From positions 2,433,001 through 2,497,000 of the forward strand of contig NC_066293.1 in the NCBI RefSeq assembly GCF_905404315.1: a DNA stretch of 64,000 nucleotides, in the 5' to 3' direction. Origin of the DNA: Leptidea sinapis. Taxonomy: Eukaryota > Arthropoda > Insecta > Lepidoptera > Pieridae. Below, one piece after another: positions 11,371 to 23,232 of this stretch (positions are counted from its first letter, which is position 1; each line of letters begins with the position of its first letter). A model generated the notes under the pieces. It was not told the origin of the DNA. It did not search any database and worked only from the letters and a program-made list of their open reading frames with translations. Position numbers and translations under genes: made by a program.

Positions 11371-12039
11371 TTCTTTGATTTGTAAAGTTAAACGTAGATA
11401 AGTATTTGTTGACGATGTAAGCCGTGCTCTTTCTAAAGCTAACCACTGGTTTAGTGACAACAGTTTGCCAAAAAAAAATGTATAAGATTTATTATGCGTA
11501 ATGTAAAGAGGCAAAAACATTTGTAAAAATTAAAGCTGAATTAATGCTTAATCTAGCTGATGTGGCCAGAGATACTAACTAGATAAAAGACGCACACATT
11601 TTTTTTTCACATTTTAAGCCCATAGTTAAAAATCTTACCAGGTGCATAAAAATTTAGTTAAAGCTCGTGTAAAACAACAAAACATCTTATATTAAACGAG
11701 GTTTTTATAAATAATTTCATCTTTACTTACCGAGCTCGTGTTTTTGACTTCAACCAATTTTTGCACGAAAATTCGTACATCGAAACGTTATTGGGACTCA
11801 GTATACAGAGTGTTTCGTTTTCTGATCTATATTGCAGTATTTTTATCCATCCGATATTTATACTAGTCATCTAAATTCAGGCTATTGTGGCATTAAAACC
11901 GGCTAGCTATACATTGACGAAATAAGGATAAGCCAATCAGAAAATTAACAAAAATATTAAAGGTAAGATTTAGAAATTGAAAACTTAAATGTGGGATAAT
12001 GGATAGGGCCTATAATAAGAGCAGAAGAGGGCTATTCGC

Positions 12040-12690
12040 CCTAAAAAAAGCTCCTAAAGAATAATTGAGAGCAAATTTTAAAGAAATAAACATCCTGTTG
12101 CCTCGCAATATATTCTTGATAATGTTATAAGTGAATTTGCTAGAAACTGTCATACCATAATGTTAATTAAGACTGGGAATAGAGCGACCGCCCTAAGCCT
12201 ATTAAATAATAATGATACTACATTGTTACCATATTTTTATTTTAAAAAAGCTTGCTGAGTTTCATGCGTCCCTTCTTCTCAGGTCTGGCATTCTTTGAAT
12301 AGGTGGAGTTTTTGACTTTCAATAAGTGATATCATATCCTATTTTAGTCACGTCAGTTGGTGCTGTGGCTACTGCTTCGACTACCGAAGACAGCAAGCGT
12401 CACAAATGTGTCGGTCTCAATGAGTCTTACATCTTTGTGCCGTTTGGTCTGGAGACACTTGGCCCGTGGGGCCCAGAGGCGCAGAAAATGTACAAAGTAC
12501 TATCTTCTCGTCTCAAAAGGACTACTGGCAACCCAAGCGCTGGCAGCTATTGCGGTCAAAGGATCAGCCTAGATATCCAAGCGTATCAAATGGTGCCAGT
12601 ATTCTGAAACACCTCCACGTAATGATAGTTTCAATTTAATGTAATCATAGTACCGTAGATATAGTTATAAGATTTGTTTTATTTGAATAA
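12040..12690 (+). mobile_element. two adjoining LINE 3' fragments
   Basis: 12040-12330 matches 18600-18960 and 36775-37325 (family ending TTTTTGACTTTCAATAAGTG), with an internal deletion. It runs directly into 12326-12690, a member of the GPWGPE/NPSAGSY family (see 2230-2500). One LINE end therefore seems inserted into or beside the other. Confidence 0.58.
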
Positions 12691-12699
12691 AATTATAAA

Positions 12700-14635
12700 A
12701 AATGGAACATAAACCTCGTATTCCTGTACCTGCAGAAAAAAGAACACGGGGTAGATAGGAAAATGAAATAAAGGCCAGTATAGGAAAAACATGGACGAGG
12801 AAAGCAGTAATCAAAGCGACCTTCAATTATATTGTAGTTTATTTTAAGACACTGAATACTCGTTCACGAATTACGTATTAGTTTTTTCATAATATTAATG
12901 AATAGGCTTAAACCATTATTATAAACACTGTACTTATTAGATATAAGTCCCTTTATCAAATTGTATCACCTATTATGATTAAGTTTCTTCTTACTCACTT
13001 ACTATAAAGCCAATCAACCGTTCAGAGAGTAAACCTGATTTAGATGTTTTATTATTTTTAGTAGACATAACACTTATCTATCAATAGCTGTGAATTTTCG
13101 CCAATTTTTACATGATAGCTACTTTTTTTGGATGGTAAGATTGTTTCAGCGTCGTTTCTTTTTTAAACTAGAAAAGTAAAAATAGATGTAAGCATCAATG
13201 TTGGATCAGTATAAAAAAATAAATTATAAATTAACAGCCTGTATAACAGATAACGAGCCGTACTTGGTACGGGGGCGTGCATCGTAAAAAATATCGTAAC
13301 ATTCACAATCATTGCCTTTTCCATACCATTTCGCCGATCTGACGGCTGGATGGCTTTATGCAAGATAACATTTAAAATAAAACGACTCCCCTTTACTACT
13401 TTTTTATCTTAAAGCGATACCCTTATTACTTTTTTTTACGTGATAATCTTTTTTTATCAATAAATGCTTTTAACAAAATAATAATAAAAAATTTTATCCG
13501 TAAATTAGGTCACATCCTTATTTTTACTCTCTTCCCTTCCTTCTCACATTTAAAGGAAACTGTTTCCTGGAGTGGCGTTAATTTTTCACAAAAAAAAATA
13601 TATAGAATAAGTCATCATTAGCAAAATTATTATTTTTAAATTAGAAACATCGAAAACTTGCCGACAAAACAACAAAATTCCTATTACTAGAAATACATAA
13701 TTATAGGATATATTCTATGTTCTTAATTTAAAATTTTAATTTGTTTGTTTTATTACTCAGGTAAACGGAGAAAAATTTAAACAACATCAATTCTCTGAAT
13801 ACTCATTTCTCTTGATAGTCCATTGAAATGTTACTATTTAAGGACCGAATTTATTTATTTTTGGGACATGTGTGGGGGGACAATAGAATATTAACGCGAA
13901 ATTTCTGAGGTTGCCGCCCTTGTCCTCCAGCTGCCATCTTGGAAAAAGGGGTGCAAACACAGTTTTCGCGATATCTCTGAAACTATGCCTCCTACAAAAA
14001 TTCGTTAAGGCAGAATTTGTAGCAAATCACTTTGCCTACAAATATATTAATATAACTTTTTGCGCTAAATTTAGAATTAGAGAAGTTATAAGCAAAAAAG
14101 TAAGAAAATTTCTATAACAAAAGTATTTTTTGCTCTTTAATTTTTTTTATACATTTTACAAAAAATTATGGGATATTTACTTTAATTTAACTACTTTTCT
14201 TAATGAACAAACGACCGGATTCAAAAGCAAACAACATAAAGCAATTTTTAATGAAAGCCCCAGATGATATATATTTAGCGACAAAGGTAAATTAAATTTA
14301 ATGTATAATATAAAAAGTGTGTTTTATTTCCCTGCATTCTTTGAGAAAAGCACTAAATATGCCTCGGCGGAAATGGCAATTGCCTGTCTGGTATTAAGTG
14401 AAGTTCTCGCCTACGGCTCGGCCTTCGAACTCATACTGACCTGCAATTGCCTATTTCCCGGCCTTTGCAATAATGTACTATTATACAAAATTGAACCTAA
14501 CCATTAAGTATTATAATCTAAGCAATACAATTATAATTCTAACAAAACAGTAATATTCATGTCAAATATGTCAATTTTCTTTAAATTTAAATAGTCATTT
14601 ATTGAATAAAAGCAATTTTTATAGCCATTCTGTTA
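12700..14635. other. AT-rich intergenic stretch, no gene recognised
   Basis: No exon is supported. 14350-14475 forms an imperfect inverted repeat with arms GGAAATGGCAATTGCC and GGCAATTGCCTATTTCC, possibly a small foldback element. Other open frames are short with no recognisable domain. Confidence 0.45.
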
Positions 14636-14639
14636 AATG

Positions 14640-15000
14640 TGTATACTTTTATAATAAAGTCCCAGCCACTGCATTAGTTCAGGCCTTATCTATAGATAAA
14701 TTTAAATGTTTTATTAAAAAATGGTTCTGTCGTAAATCCTATTACTCCACAGCTGAATATCTAAGTGATCGGACAGCCTGAGACTAGATTATGATTATTT
14801 TATAGCAATAGCAATGACAGTACAATATTGTATAATTTTATTAAAAAGAGCGCAAAAAATGCAGGGAGAGTTTCTTGCACCACTTCTTCTCTCTCATTTG
14901 TTTCCAAAGCGGTAGTTGTATCTAGTATATTAGAAATGACATCAAAAAGAATTCTAAAGGAATCAATTTTGAGAAAATAAATGCCTTTTATGCCTTTATT
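14640..15000 (+). mobile_element. LINE 3' end with decayed RT C-terminal coding
   Basis: The first 120 bases read LKCFIKKW and SYYS-type residues in broken frames, like an RT C terminus. They are followed by the 3' tail shared with 6640-6905 and 38050-38245 (GGGAGAGTTTCTTGC, GAGAAAATAAATGCC). Confidence 0.55.
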
Positions 15001-16069
15001 GTCAACAAGTATACCTAAGTGAACAATATTTTGTCAAATGCTGAAGCTGTAAATTTTGTTGTAAGAGGGGCAATGACTTTATTGTCACTTCCCAGTAAGT
15101 AAAGCTCAACTTTTCCGAAGTACCTAGTGGTAAATGGTAAATATATGTATATGTTATATTGTATAAATTCTTTATTCAATGTATCTACAAGAAAAGTGAT
15201 ATAAATTAATAATTGATTTGTTTTGACTTACTCATTCATCTCTTGCATAAACCATTAACCGCTATGACAGTAGTTCGGCAAACGGTAAATTATTACAAAA
15301 TGGCACGCGAGCTAGAACACGCAGACAACATACAGACATTTTAAATTACGGCTTCAACCTTTTCGTATGGATTTGGAGAGCATACGGAATAAATGGTGAA
15401 CCTTTATTTACAAAATGGACCTGTCAGATCGCTCACCAGACAAAAATCTTTTTTTTTTTTGTTACGGGCCTCGGGGTATTAATAAAAAAAATACTTTTAA
15501 AAAAACCGACTTCAAAAACTGAAAAGTATCAAATAACTAAAAATTTAATTTAATACACCTGTCACCTGTACCTTTAATAGTAATAAAATGCTATTATTTA
15601 TATGTGTTACCTATTGATAGGTTTTAAGTCGTTTTACTAGATTTCGACGATTCAAGTTTATTTTGGAAGTTTGTGCCTTTGCCGCTCAATTATTTTTATT
15701 ATTCTTGCCTACTTCACTTTGAAACATTTGCTTTCTACATCAAATCTAAACAATGTTAATCTATGCACTTTTTGATGTTGGTGTTGTATAAAAACTGAAT
15801 ATTTTCTGCGGTCATAATATAATAGTAATTTATTTGCTTAAATAATTTTATTTTCCTCGTACTTACTCGAGAGAAAGTTCATTACTCGTACGATATTCCT
15901 ACCTACGCAACATCAACTGTTATAAAGCCTTCAACTTGTTAGAACGTTACAGTACAGGCCACGGGCGATTACAGAGCAATCAACATGATAAACTTTCCAA
16001 ACAAGTGACGTAATAGTAAGTATTATGATCTGTCATGGCTTAAACGTCTATTTCATTCATGGTCATCAA
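15001..16069. other. intergenic upstream of tRNA-Pro, no gene recognised
   Basis: AT-rich with short homopolymers. Nothing convincing was read on either strand. Confidence 0.4.
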
Positions 16070-16141
16070 GGCTCGTTGGTCTAGGGGTATGATTCTCGCT
16101 TTGGGTGCGAGAGGTCCCGGGTTCAAATCCCGGACGAGCCC
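16070..16141 (+). tRNA. tRNA-Pro: tRNA-Pro (anticodon UGG)
   Basis: A 72-nt cloverleaf. The acceptor arm GGCTCGT pairs with ACGAGCC, with discriminator C at 16141. The D arm holds the A box TGGTCTAGGGG. The anticodon arm CTCGC/GCGAG encloses the seven-base loop TTTGGGT, giving anticodon TGG at 16102-16104, which reads proline CCN codons. The T arm CCGGGTTCAAATCCCGG contains a perfect B box. A T-run (GATTTTTGTTTT) follows directly and should terminate RNA polymerase III. No intron. All stems are perfect, so it is probably functional. Confidence 0.96.
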
Positions 16142-16155
16142 GATTTTTGTTTTAT
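16142..16155 (+). terminator. RNA polymerase III T-run terminator of tRNA-Pro
   Basis: GATTTTTGTTTT immediately follows the tRNA. Four or more Ts on the non-template strand is the usual pol III stop. Confidence 0.7.
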
Positions 16156-16539
16156 ATTTTTACTAAAATATTTTTTTAACACAGTGCTGCTAATAATTTA
16201 TCACCTTTTTTTTAATTTTATTAAAAGTATTTAATATACTGGGTAAGTAAGTATTAAAGTTAAAACAGTTCGTTTTCCACCTTAACTTTAAATTAACCTT
16301 TAGTATGTATTTAGGTACATTGACGTAATATTATTTAGCATTGGTAAAGAGTAAACGAGATCAGATTTAGAGCTAATAATAATCAATAAATATAATTCAA
16401 ATTATGTACCTGTCGAAACTATGTAAGTAAAATATATGTAAGTGTAGTAAGGTATACACCAGACTTTAAAAATATATAGAGATAGGTATTCTAGTACGTA
16501 ATTCTTATACTTTATATTGTCACTACCTACATGAAGAAA

Positions 16540-16860
16540 CAACTATTTTGTCAAGAAAATGTACCATGATTAATTGATTAATGGCAGAATTTCCGCGTTG
16601 GATACCGAGGCTGATCCGTTGACCGAAATAGCTGCCAGCGCTTGGGAATCCAGTAGCCCTGTAGAGGAGCGTAGATAGTACTTTGTACATTCTCTGCGTA
16701 TCTGGGCCCCACGGGCAAAGTGTCTCCACACCAAACGGCAAAATAAAGATATAAGACTCACCGAGTTCGACATACGACTTGACTGTCTTCGATAATCGAA
16801 GCAGAAGCCCCAGCACCTACTGGAGTAGATTGGATATCGAAGGAGCCAGTATCGAGTAAG
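16540..16860 (-). mobile_element. LINE 3' fragment (NPSAGSYFGQRIS family), minus strand
   Basis: Minus-strand translation gives VETLCPWGPDTQRMYKVLS and SAGSYFGQRISLGIQRGNSA, the reverse-orientation member of the family at 2230, 7740 and 12326. Confidence 0.65.
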
Positions 16861-17974
16861 TCGCGTGTACACCAGCGCCCTACCCCGTGCCCAAGCCGCA
16901 AGGCAATGGTCTACTTCGGGTAAATATGTATGAATGATTCTACTAGGTCCTTCTTGTTTCCTATAATATATTTTAACGAATAACCTTTTTTATAGACGAT
17001 AGCCATTTATACCGGTTGACGGAAAGAAATCGAGTGCGTAAACTACAATAGAAATAGTTCTAAGACTACTTCAAACTGTATTTTCACTGGTACGGATCGG
17101 ACGTAGTGCGAAAGCGCTCTTAATAGTGATTTTTATATCACTAGAAATAAGGAATTTGCTCATAACTTACTTACAGGATTAGGATTTATAAAGTTAAAAA
17201 CAGTCTTCACGATATTATTAGACGGGTATTTATTCAATTGAACAACAAAATATTTTACTTATTACTTACTGGATTGTTAATTATACCTGCTCCATTCTCC
17301 ACAAGGTGACAAGAGTGACGACGGTGCGCTCATGTACCCTAGTCTCGCCTTGCTTCGTGTCGGTTTTTCTGACTGACAGACTGCTGAGAGTGAGTAGCCT
17401 AACACTGGATATAACCGGATGATACGGTGGCCGTCCTTAACCAATTGACCTGCATCGTACTTTGTACGGTAATAATGGACAATGCGACATATTATGATTG
17501 AATCGAATGTGGACCGCTACCGGACCGCCTCCGATGGTTCAGACGTACCAAATCCGATCATGATTTTATAGCTTTTCACATGCACGTGATATTTTTCACG
17601 GAATCGAGTAACGGTTTATGTACTACTTTTATAGAATTATGTATATAAAAGGAACCAATCATTTGGAATTAGCTAAGTCACTTGAATCATGTCATGGCAA
17701 CTGAAGTGTCGATGGCTAGCACTCCTACCGCCTCCACTCACCAAGTTTCATACTGATTCAGCCTATATGAGGCCTAGTGCGTCTTGCGTGGGCACCAGGT
17801 TCACACTTGATTCGAATTCTTGTATTGTTAGAGGCACTCCGTACGCGGCCATACTGCCTGAATATCGAAGCCACTCTAGTGTACAGGTTGTCAGGTAGGT
17901 GTACAGATTGCAGTAGGTACAGTTCGAAAGCTCGGATAGCGAAATGTACTGCGTAGTCTTAAAATATATGAAAA
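16861..17974. other. intergenic, no gene recognised
   Basis: 17500-17560 (TGGACCGCTACCGGACCG, CGTACCAAATCCGATCATG) resembles 35490-35540, so an old dispersed repeat is likely. 17690-17900 is open in both strands with a GT-like end, but no protein family is recognisable. Confidence 0.4.
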
Positions 17975-17975
17975 C

Positions 17976-18291
17976 TAAGGCCGGGTATCCACCAACGCGG
18001 AGAAGAGGAGAGATGTATTTTGATATCCAATCAGATTTCTTTATTTCCACATCTCTTCGCTTAGCTTCGGTGGAAATGGATCACGCGTAAAGGAGAGGAC
18101 TCATTTTTCAATAGAATTTTGTACTGCGTCGACAGTCAGAGCGGAGCGTTTCTTTCCCCACTGCCTTCCCGCCGCACCTCGCACACCCGAAAGCGTTTTT
18201 ATAAGCACAGCTCACATCTCCTCTCCGCTTTGGTGGTAATAACATGACAGCTTCGTAGCTTTTCTCCTCTTGGGTGGAAACTGAGCCTAAG
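17976..18291 (+). mobile_element. MITE with TCCACC ends, just downstream of RpL32
   Basis: The ends CTAAGGCCGGGTATCCACC and (reversed) CTTAGGCTCAGTTTCCACC are imperfect inverted repeats. The interior repeats the GAGGAGAGATGT and TCTCCTCTCCGCTTTGGTGG motifs inward. A second, shorter copy lies at 62525-62646. It stops 55 bases beyond the RpL32 stop codon, so it may overlap that gene's 3' end. Confidence 0.66.
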
Positions 18292-18345
18292 GAGCAAATA
18301 GTCTATGAGATAAATAACCCAACACGACAAAGTTTAATAATAAAT

Positions 18346-21300
18346 TTATTCGTTCTCTTGGGTACGAAGTCTTGCGGCTGCATTAGTGAGTCTGATACTA
18401 AGCTGCTGTGCACGCTCTACGATCAACTTCCGCTTCTTTGAGGAGACACCATGTGCGATCTCTGCGCAGTACTTCCTGTTTTGCATCATCAGGATTTCCA
18501 GCTCCTTAACATTGTGTACTAGTACCTGTAATATATTTTTTAATTTATTGAAAATTGTAATAAGACTTGACATTGTAATAAGAATCATTAAGAGAAAAAT
18601 TTAAAGAAATAATCTGTTTGACTGTTGCTTCTGAATATATTCTTGATAATGTTCTATATGTTCATAAGCACATTGAGGAATTTGCTAGAAACTGTGATAA
18701 TCATAATATTAACACGAGCTACAAATATAAACTTGTTATGCCTATTACTCGGCTAACTTGAGATAGTAAGTCTTTTGTGGGGCAATGTATATGCTTTTAC
18801 AACAAGATCCCACGAAGTGTTCAATAAAAGTATTACAATATTCAAAAGAATTGTTAAATATTTCCACACTTTCTTAATAATTCCACAGATTGGGAATCTT
18901 TCAATAAGTGATGTCACATCCTATTTTGTATAAAAATATTTGAATTTGACAAATGAGCAGAGGGAAATCAGTAAATGCCTTAATGGTAAAAACTCTTCAT
19001 GTATTCTGTAAATTTTCTCCTATCTAAAATTTAGTTTTGTAATGTACTGGAGAAAACATCATATAATAGAAATAAGTGTACACTATTGCATATGAATTGC
19101 AATTATAAAAACCAAGAGATCATCTCTCCAATTAAATATAATTTTAATTAATTAAAAAGCAATACAATTTTTTTATGAAATACCTCTAGCATAGAGTGAA
19201 TACCAGTTATTTAGCAAAAACTAAAACCACTATTTTCACAAAATCAAACTGATATGTTATTTAATTTCCTGTAAAGTTTCTATTTTCTTGTACACCAATG
19301 TTTAATATTTCTGTTCAATTGTAAATGCTGCATTAACTTTATGAGAATTCAGAATTGTAGTGATACATTACATATGAGTAAATAACTCAAGGTTTAAAGG
19401 TAATGTACCTACCAATATGACCAGGCAATAAAATAAATTGCGCGGAATAGGGTTGGGTAGATTTAATGTAGCAAGGTAACAAATTGTGATTAACATATCA
19501 ATTATGTGTAACACAGAGTGCCCTTGCAAAATACAATAATTTTTGCAGTATAACCAAAGGAAAAGAACAGATCTCCATCAGGGGCATGCATTGCTTTTCT
19601 AGCAAGGTAGGCACTGTTGATACAAGCACCTACCACCTTAAAAATATAATATTTAGGTATCACACAAACGCGAAGAGGATTATGTTGCGATTTACTCTAG
19701 TCATGTTAATTTTGAGTTTTTAAAATTAAGTAAGCTAAAACTTACTGGGTGGATGATACACAAATAAAATTTAAAAAAACAAAACTTTATGAATGATGCA
19801 GGATTCGAACCCACGACCTCCGATATTCCATGCCGGTGCTCTAACCAACTGAGCTAACCATTTGTGTACCGCCTCATTACAAAATTCTGTTTTCTTTGTT
19901 TAACTCTCAGGTTGTGGCTTCATCTACAGGACCAACTTTACAGTTGATTACCTGCTACACCCCAATATTTGCATATTAGGAAATTGACTTGAGATGTCGC
20001 TCTTGTAAATCTAAACAATATGTTATGTTTTTAAAGTGATAACCCTAACTTCTATACACAAATAAAATTTGAAAAACAAAACTTTATGAACGATGCGCGA
20101 TTCAAATTCTGTTTTCTTTGTTCAACTCTCAGGTTGTGGCTTGGATGTTCAATAGAAATTTTGTTACAGAATAATAGAACTAAATTACCTAACACTAGTG
20201 TTATATATTAGCTAGGTTCTTCTTAAGATGGTAGACAGTGCCTAAATGCCTTTATAGCATACATGCCCCTGCTCTATATTTATTAGTTATAGATTAGTTG
20301 AGTAGATTTTTAGTAAATGCAATGACAGTTCAAAAGTAAGGCCTTGAATAAAGATTATTTCAGTTTGTTTTGATCATTGCTCAGGCACTGGCTAGCAGTG
20401 AGCCAGCTCTGGAACAATAGAATATTATAGCTTTTAAATATGTGGTCCCTTATGCCTGTGAAAGAATACACAAAATGAAATAGCACTCACCTTTTTGAAA
20501 CCATTGGGTAACATGTGACGTGTTTTCTTATTTGAACCGTAACCAATGCTGGGCATAAGATACTGGCCCTTGAAACGCCTACGCACTCTGTTGTCAATAC
20601 CTGCAATTCAAACTTTATTAGTCAATTTTCAATTAAAATTAAAAAATGCTTATTATCTTTGATTAACATGAGTCATATTATGTTTTGCATTAAAGTTAAA
20701 TTTTTATTTATTTTTAATTTAGTAGTCCCCCTAAAAATGTGATCTGGAAAGGTCTCAAAAGATCGGGTTAACTAAATAATAATAAAAAAGTGCTTTATAC
20801 ACAAAATAACATTTACAATTACACACATTTTAATCTTTTAATAAGTGTTTTATATAAAATAATGCTGTACTATTTAAGTTTTAAAAGCCAATATTTAAGA
20901 GGAACCCAAATCAATTCAACCCATTGATGTATAAGTTTTAATATTCTTAAATTAGCCTTAATGAATTATTCTATTTTTCTTATATTGGCTTCTGTGGAAG
21001 GGGCACCACAACTCAGTTTAATGTTAACATTTAAATGTAGACCACCAAACTTTATTAGTATTTGAGTTGCAGTCGTGTCAACGAATTTGCAAGCATTTAC
21101 GGTATTGATCAGTGCCAAGATTGAAAATGAAATATATTTTTAAGAGTACAATAAGCTTCGAGGGTATATGAACCCTCACATCTGAGCTAAGCATCCCTAT
21201 AGGTGTAAATATTTGTATGATGAAAAAGTTTACAGGAATATTTTTTTAAATATTGCTATCTGGCAGCCATAGTATAGGATGCGCCTAATTTGGAGCTAAA

Positions 21301-22889
21301 TAATTTACAATATGAAACAGCATCAATTACATATTTATAATGTTTCCTTGAAGAGCTGTAATAAATTACTTACATTTATAATAATTATATACAAAAAAAA
21401 ATGGGTAGACCCCCTACTTATACAAAAAAATATATTAAGGGACTCCCAGTAGTTTTTTCCCAAACAATAATTATAATGAGTAATATTCATCATTTTGGAC
21501 CCATCCTACTTTGCTATAATACGAATGAATGAATGAATGAAAACTTTATTAATAACAAACACAAACCACACATAATAATACAACTAAAAAAGACTTAGAG
21601 GTAAAAAAATAATGAAAAACTTATAGCATAAAAATATACAAATGATAAAAAAAAAACAAATGAACAAATGTATGCATAATATTATAGTGATTATCTTAAT
21701 TTAAAAGTACTGTGTAGCAGTTATTGTTATCAAAAGGAACTGACTCAGCATTATGCTGCATTGGAATAATACCAACACAGCGCTGATTTTCAGCAGCCCC
21801 CAGGTGACCGATTGAGTAACTACTATTGTTAAAAAATAAATTTAGTTTTATTAAAGGTTCCAAAATATTTTTTTGGAAGATGGTAATTTGAAATAAGGTT
21901 CTACTTGTTTAGAATATTACATAAATATATATATGCATACATAAATATTAAAATAATAGCAATTTTAGAAATATTGGCAGAAACAAACTAAAACTTTGAT
22001 CCCATTATGTATTATTAATAAGATATATCTAACAATGTAGGACTTATGCACACAACTTGTGAGCAGATACTTAATAATTCAAATCGACATAAGGATGAGA
22101 TTTTTAACTTTTTTCTGGAAAGTTCCAACAGTCTTCAAATTTGGTATATCATTACAGCACTTGGTGGCACTCTACCTAAAACTTCCTCTAAAAGAGGCGG
22201 AATGATGGATGAAAAGATGATCTTAAAGCTGGTGCCAAATGATAATAGATCCAACCCATGGTTCTACATGGTGGATGTTTGCTTAGTATTCATAAACAAT
22301 AGTTACCATGATCAATGGAGCACTAAATGCTACATTATCTATGATAAATCATAAACTGATACCAGTTAAGAAGTAATTAACACGAGGTTTAACTGTTATG
22401 TACCTACCAATATGACCAGGCAATAATTATATAAATTGCACGGAATAGGGTTTGGTAGATATAATGTAGCAAGGTAACAAATTGTGACTAACATATTATT
22501 TATGTATAACACAGAGTGCCCTTGCAAAAATATAGATATGATACTCGTGCCACATACAAGTTGTGATCTCTAGCAATTAGATATAAAAGGGAAAGAAACA
22601 TAACCTCTTAAAATTTTATGGTGGTCTATGGACCGCATTAATTGTATATTAATCAAAAGATACTTTTAAAATTGGCATGCGTGATGATTAATATTGATTA
22701 ATTAGGTTTTGAGTGCATTTGTTAGAAGTTGTATTAAATAAAATGTGTGAATAAGTCTTAGAACAACAGCTTACCTCTGGGCTTGCGCCAGTTACGTTTA
22801 AGTTTGTCATATCGATCCGATTGATGGCGGATAAATCTTTTCGTCCTCTTTTTGACGATAGTCGGCCTGTATACGGGCTTGATTGCCAT
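18346..22889 (-). CDS. RpL32: 60S ribosomal protein eL32 (RpL32), complete, three coding exons
   Basis: RpL32 (rp49) is a component of the large cytosolic ribosomal subunit. Minus-strand exons are 22889-22775 (115 nt), 20600-20491 (110 nt) and 18525-18346 (180 nt including TAA). They sum to 405 nt and 134 residues, the usual insect length. The product starts MAIKPVYRPTIVKKRTKRF, continues RHQSDRYDKLKRNWRKPRG, then IDNRVRRRFKGQYLMPSIGY and HMLPNGFKKV, and ends ARLRTQENE, all eL32 hallmarks. Splice sites are canonical (donors GTAAGC and GTGAGT, both acceptors CAG), with phases 1 and 0. AATAAA overlaps the stop region and ATTAAA lies about 10 bases further on. Each intron carries a box H/ACA snoRNA candidate; intron 2 also holds a LINE end and two SINE pieces. 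No frameshift or premature stop was seen. Confidence 0.97.
18600..18960 (+). mobile_element. LINE 3' fragment in RpL32 intron 2, antisense to the host
   Basis: Plus-strand homologue of 36775-37325 (AACTGTGATAATCATAATAT, TTTTGTGGGGCAATGTATAT, GACTTTCAATAAGTGATGTC). It has lost part of the coding end. Its orientation is opposite to the gene. Confidence 0.6.
19401..19530 (-). ncRNA. box H/ACA snoRNA candidate in RpL32 intron 2
   Basis: Read on the minus strand (host sense), hairpin 1 closes with GCAAGG/CCTTGC and has an upper stem TGTG...CACA. The hinge H box ACATTA (19469-19464) fits ANANNA. Hairpin 2 closes with CTACC/GGTAG and has an inner stem GCAAT/ATTGC. ACA lies at 19406-19404, three bases before the proposed end. 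The upper stem ends 15 nt before the H box in hairpin 1 and 14 nt before ACA in hairpin 2, matching the 14-16 nt rule for pseudouridine guides. A paralogue lies in intron 1. The target uridine is not identified. Confidence 0.72.
19755..19925 (-). mobile_element. tRNA-like SINE copy, minus strand (RpL32 intron 2)
   Basis: The minus strand contains GGTTAGCTCAGTTGGTTAGA (A-box-like) and GTGGGTTCGAATCC (B-box-like), so pol III promoter elements are in the right order. The flanks ACACAAATAAAATTT and TTCAACTCTCAGGTTGTGGC are shared with 20045-20145 and 40010-40140. The anticodon loop lacks the invariant U33, so it is not a working tRNA. It lies in the host-gene sense. Confidence 0.68.
20045..20145 (-). 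mobile_element. SINE remnant lacking the tRNA-like core
   Basis: Carries both flanks of the SINE at 19755-19925 (AACAAAACTTTATGAACGATG and CAACTCTCAGGTTGTGGCTT), but the tRNA-like middle is deleted. Confidence 0.6.
20601..22395. other. RpL32 intron 1, distal part
   Basis: AT-rich intron. 21520-21545 is a GAAT/TGAA tandem repeat that begins a stretch to about 21800 resembling a reversed LINE 3' tail (GCAGCCCCCAGGTGACCG). An open frame at 22046-22354 shows no recognisable domain and is probably chance. Confidence 0.4.
22396..22528 (-). ncRNA. box H/ACA snoRNA candidate in RpL32 intron 1 (paralogue)
   Basis: Same architecture as 19401-19530: GCAAGG/CCTTGC stem, H box ACATTA at 22467-22462, CTACC/GGTAG stem, and ACA at 22401-22399 followed by TAA. 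Pocket strands GCACTC and ATTTGTTA (hairpin 1) and TCATATT (hairpin 2) are identical to the other copy. AACCCTATT is also kept, and differences fall in loops and stem flanks. Conservation of guide pockets rather than whole sequence argues for two functional snoRNA paralogues over a transposon copy. Confidence 0.72.
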
Positions 22890-22945
22890 TTTGATGTGTT
22901 ATTCAAAAACACACGGCGGTGAACCACGCGGTAACACGGCCGCAC

Positions 22946-22960
22946 AAAAAGGAAGAAAGA
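22946..22960 (-). promoter_or_regulatory. polypyrimidine tract near the RpL32 5' end (TOP-like)
   Basis: The minus strand reads CTTTCTTCCTTTTT about 57 bases upstream of the ATG. Ribosomal protein mRNAs usually start with a C followed by pyrimidines (5' TOP), which couples translation to TOR signalling. The transcription start itself cannot be seen. Confidence 0.5.
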
Positions 22961-23087
22961 ATAGACAATTTTAAATGGACAGAGTTCTGACGTGTTATGT
23001 CAAATATTTTATTGTGAAGTATGAACCAGTAGAAATCTACATGATGTCTATGGTCAATAATAAAAATAAAATATTCTTGGCTTAAAT

Positions 23088-23232
23088 AATTTTTACGGCT
23101 AGATAGAGCCTCTTGGTGTTAGTCACTTTGTCTTCAGTGTGCGTGGGGTTCTGAAAATAAAGGTTAACTATTCACCACTACTTTTTGGGACTTGTTTACA
23201 GATGTCACAGTCTATTTAAACGTACTTATAAT
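23088..23232 (+). mobile_element. short copy of the TAGATAGAGCC MITE
   Basis: Ends GGCTAGATAGAGCCTC and GTCTATTTAAACGTAC...ATTATCTAAGG are inverted relatives. They match the termini of 43100-43345 and 61868-62107, with much of the interior lost. Confidence 0.5.

Noticed and set aside
17689..17898. Open on both strands with a possible donor (GTAGGT)
   Set aside because: No family recognisable in either sense and no neighbouring exon. Kept only as an intergenic note.
19790..19862. Apparent tRNA gene on the minus strand
   Set aside because: The B box is good, but the anticodon loop lacks U33 and the same unit recurs with shared flanks, so it is a SINE.
22046..22354. 102-codon open frame in RpL32 intron 1
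   Set aside because: No recognisable domain, no splice context, and located within an intron of the opposite-strand gene.
18600..22700. The repeated 130-bp unit in RpL32 introns as a transposon
   Set aside because: It occurs only in the two RpL32 introns within this window, in host sense, with H/ACA box spacing and conserved pockets. A snoRNA pair explains it better.
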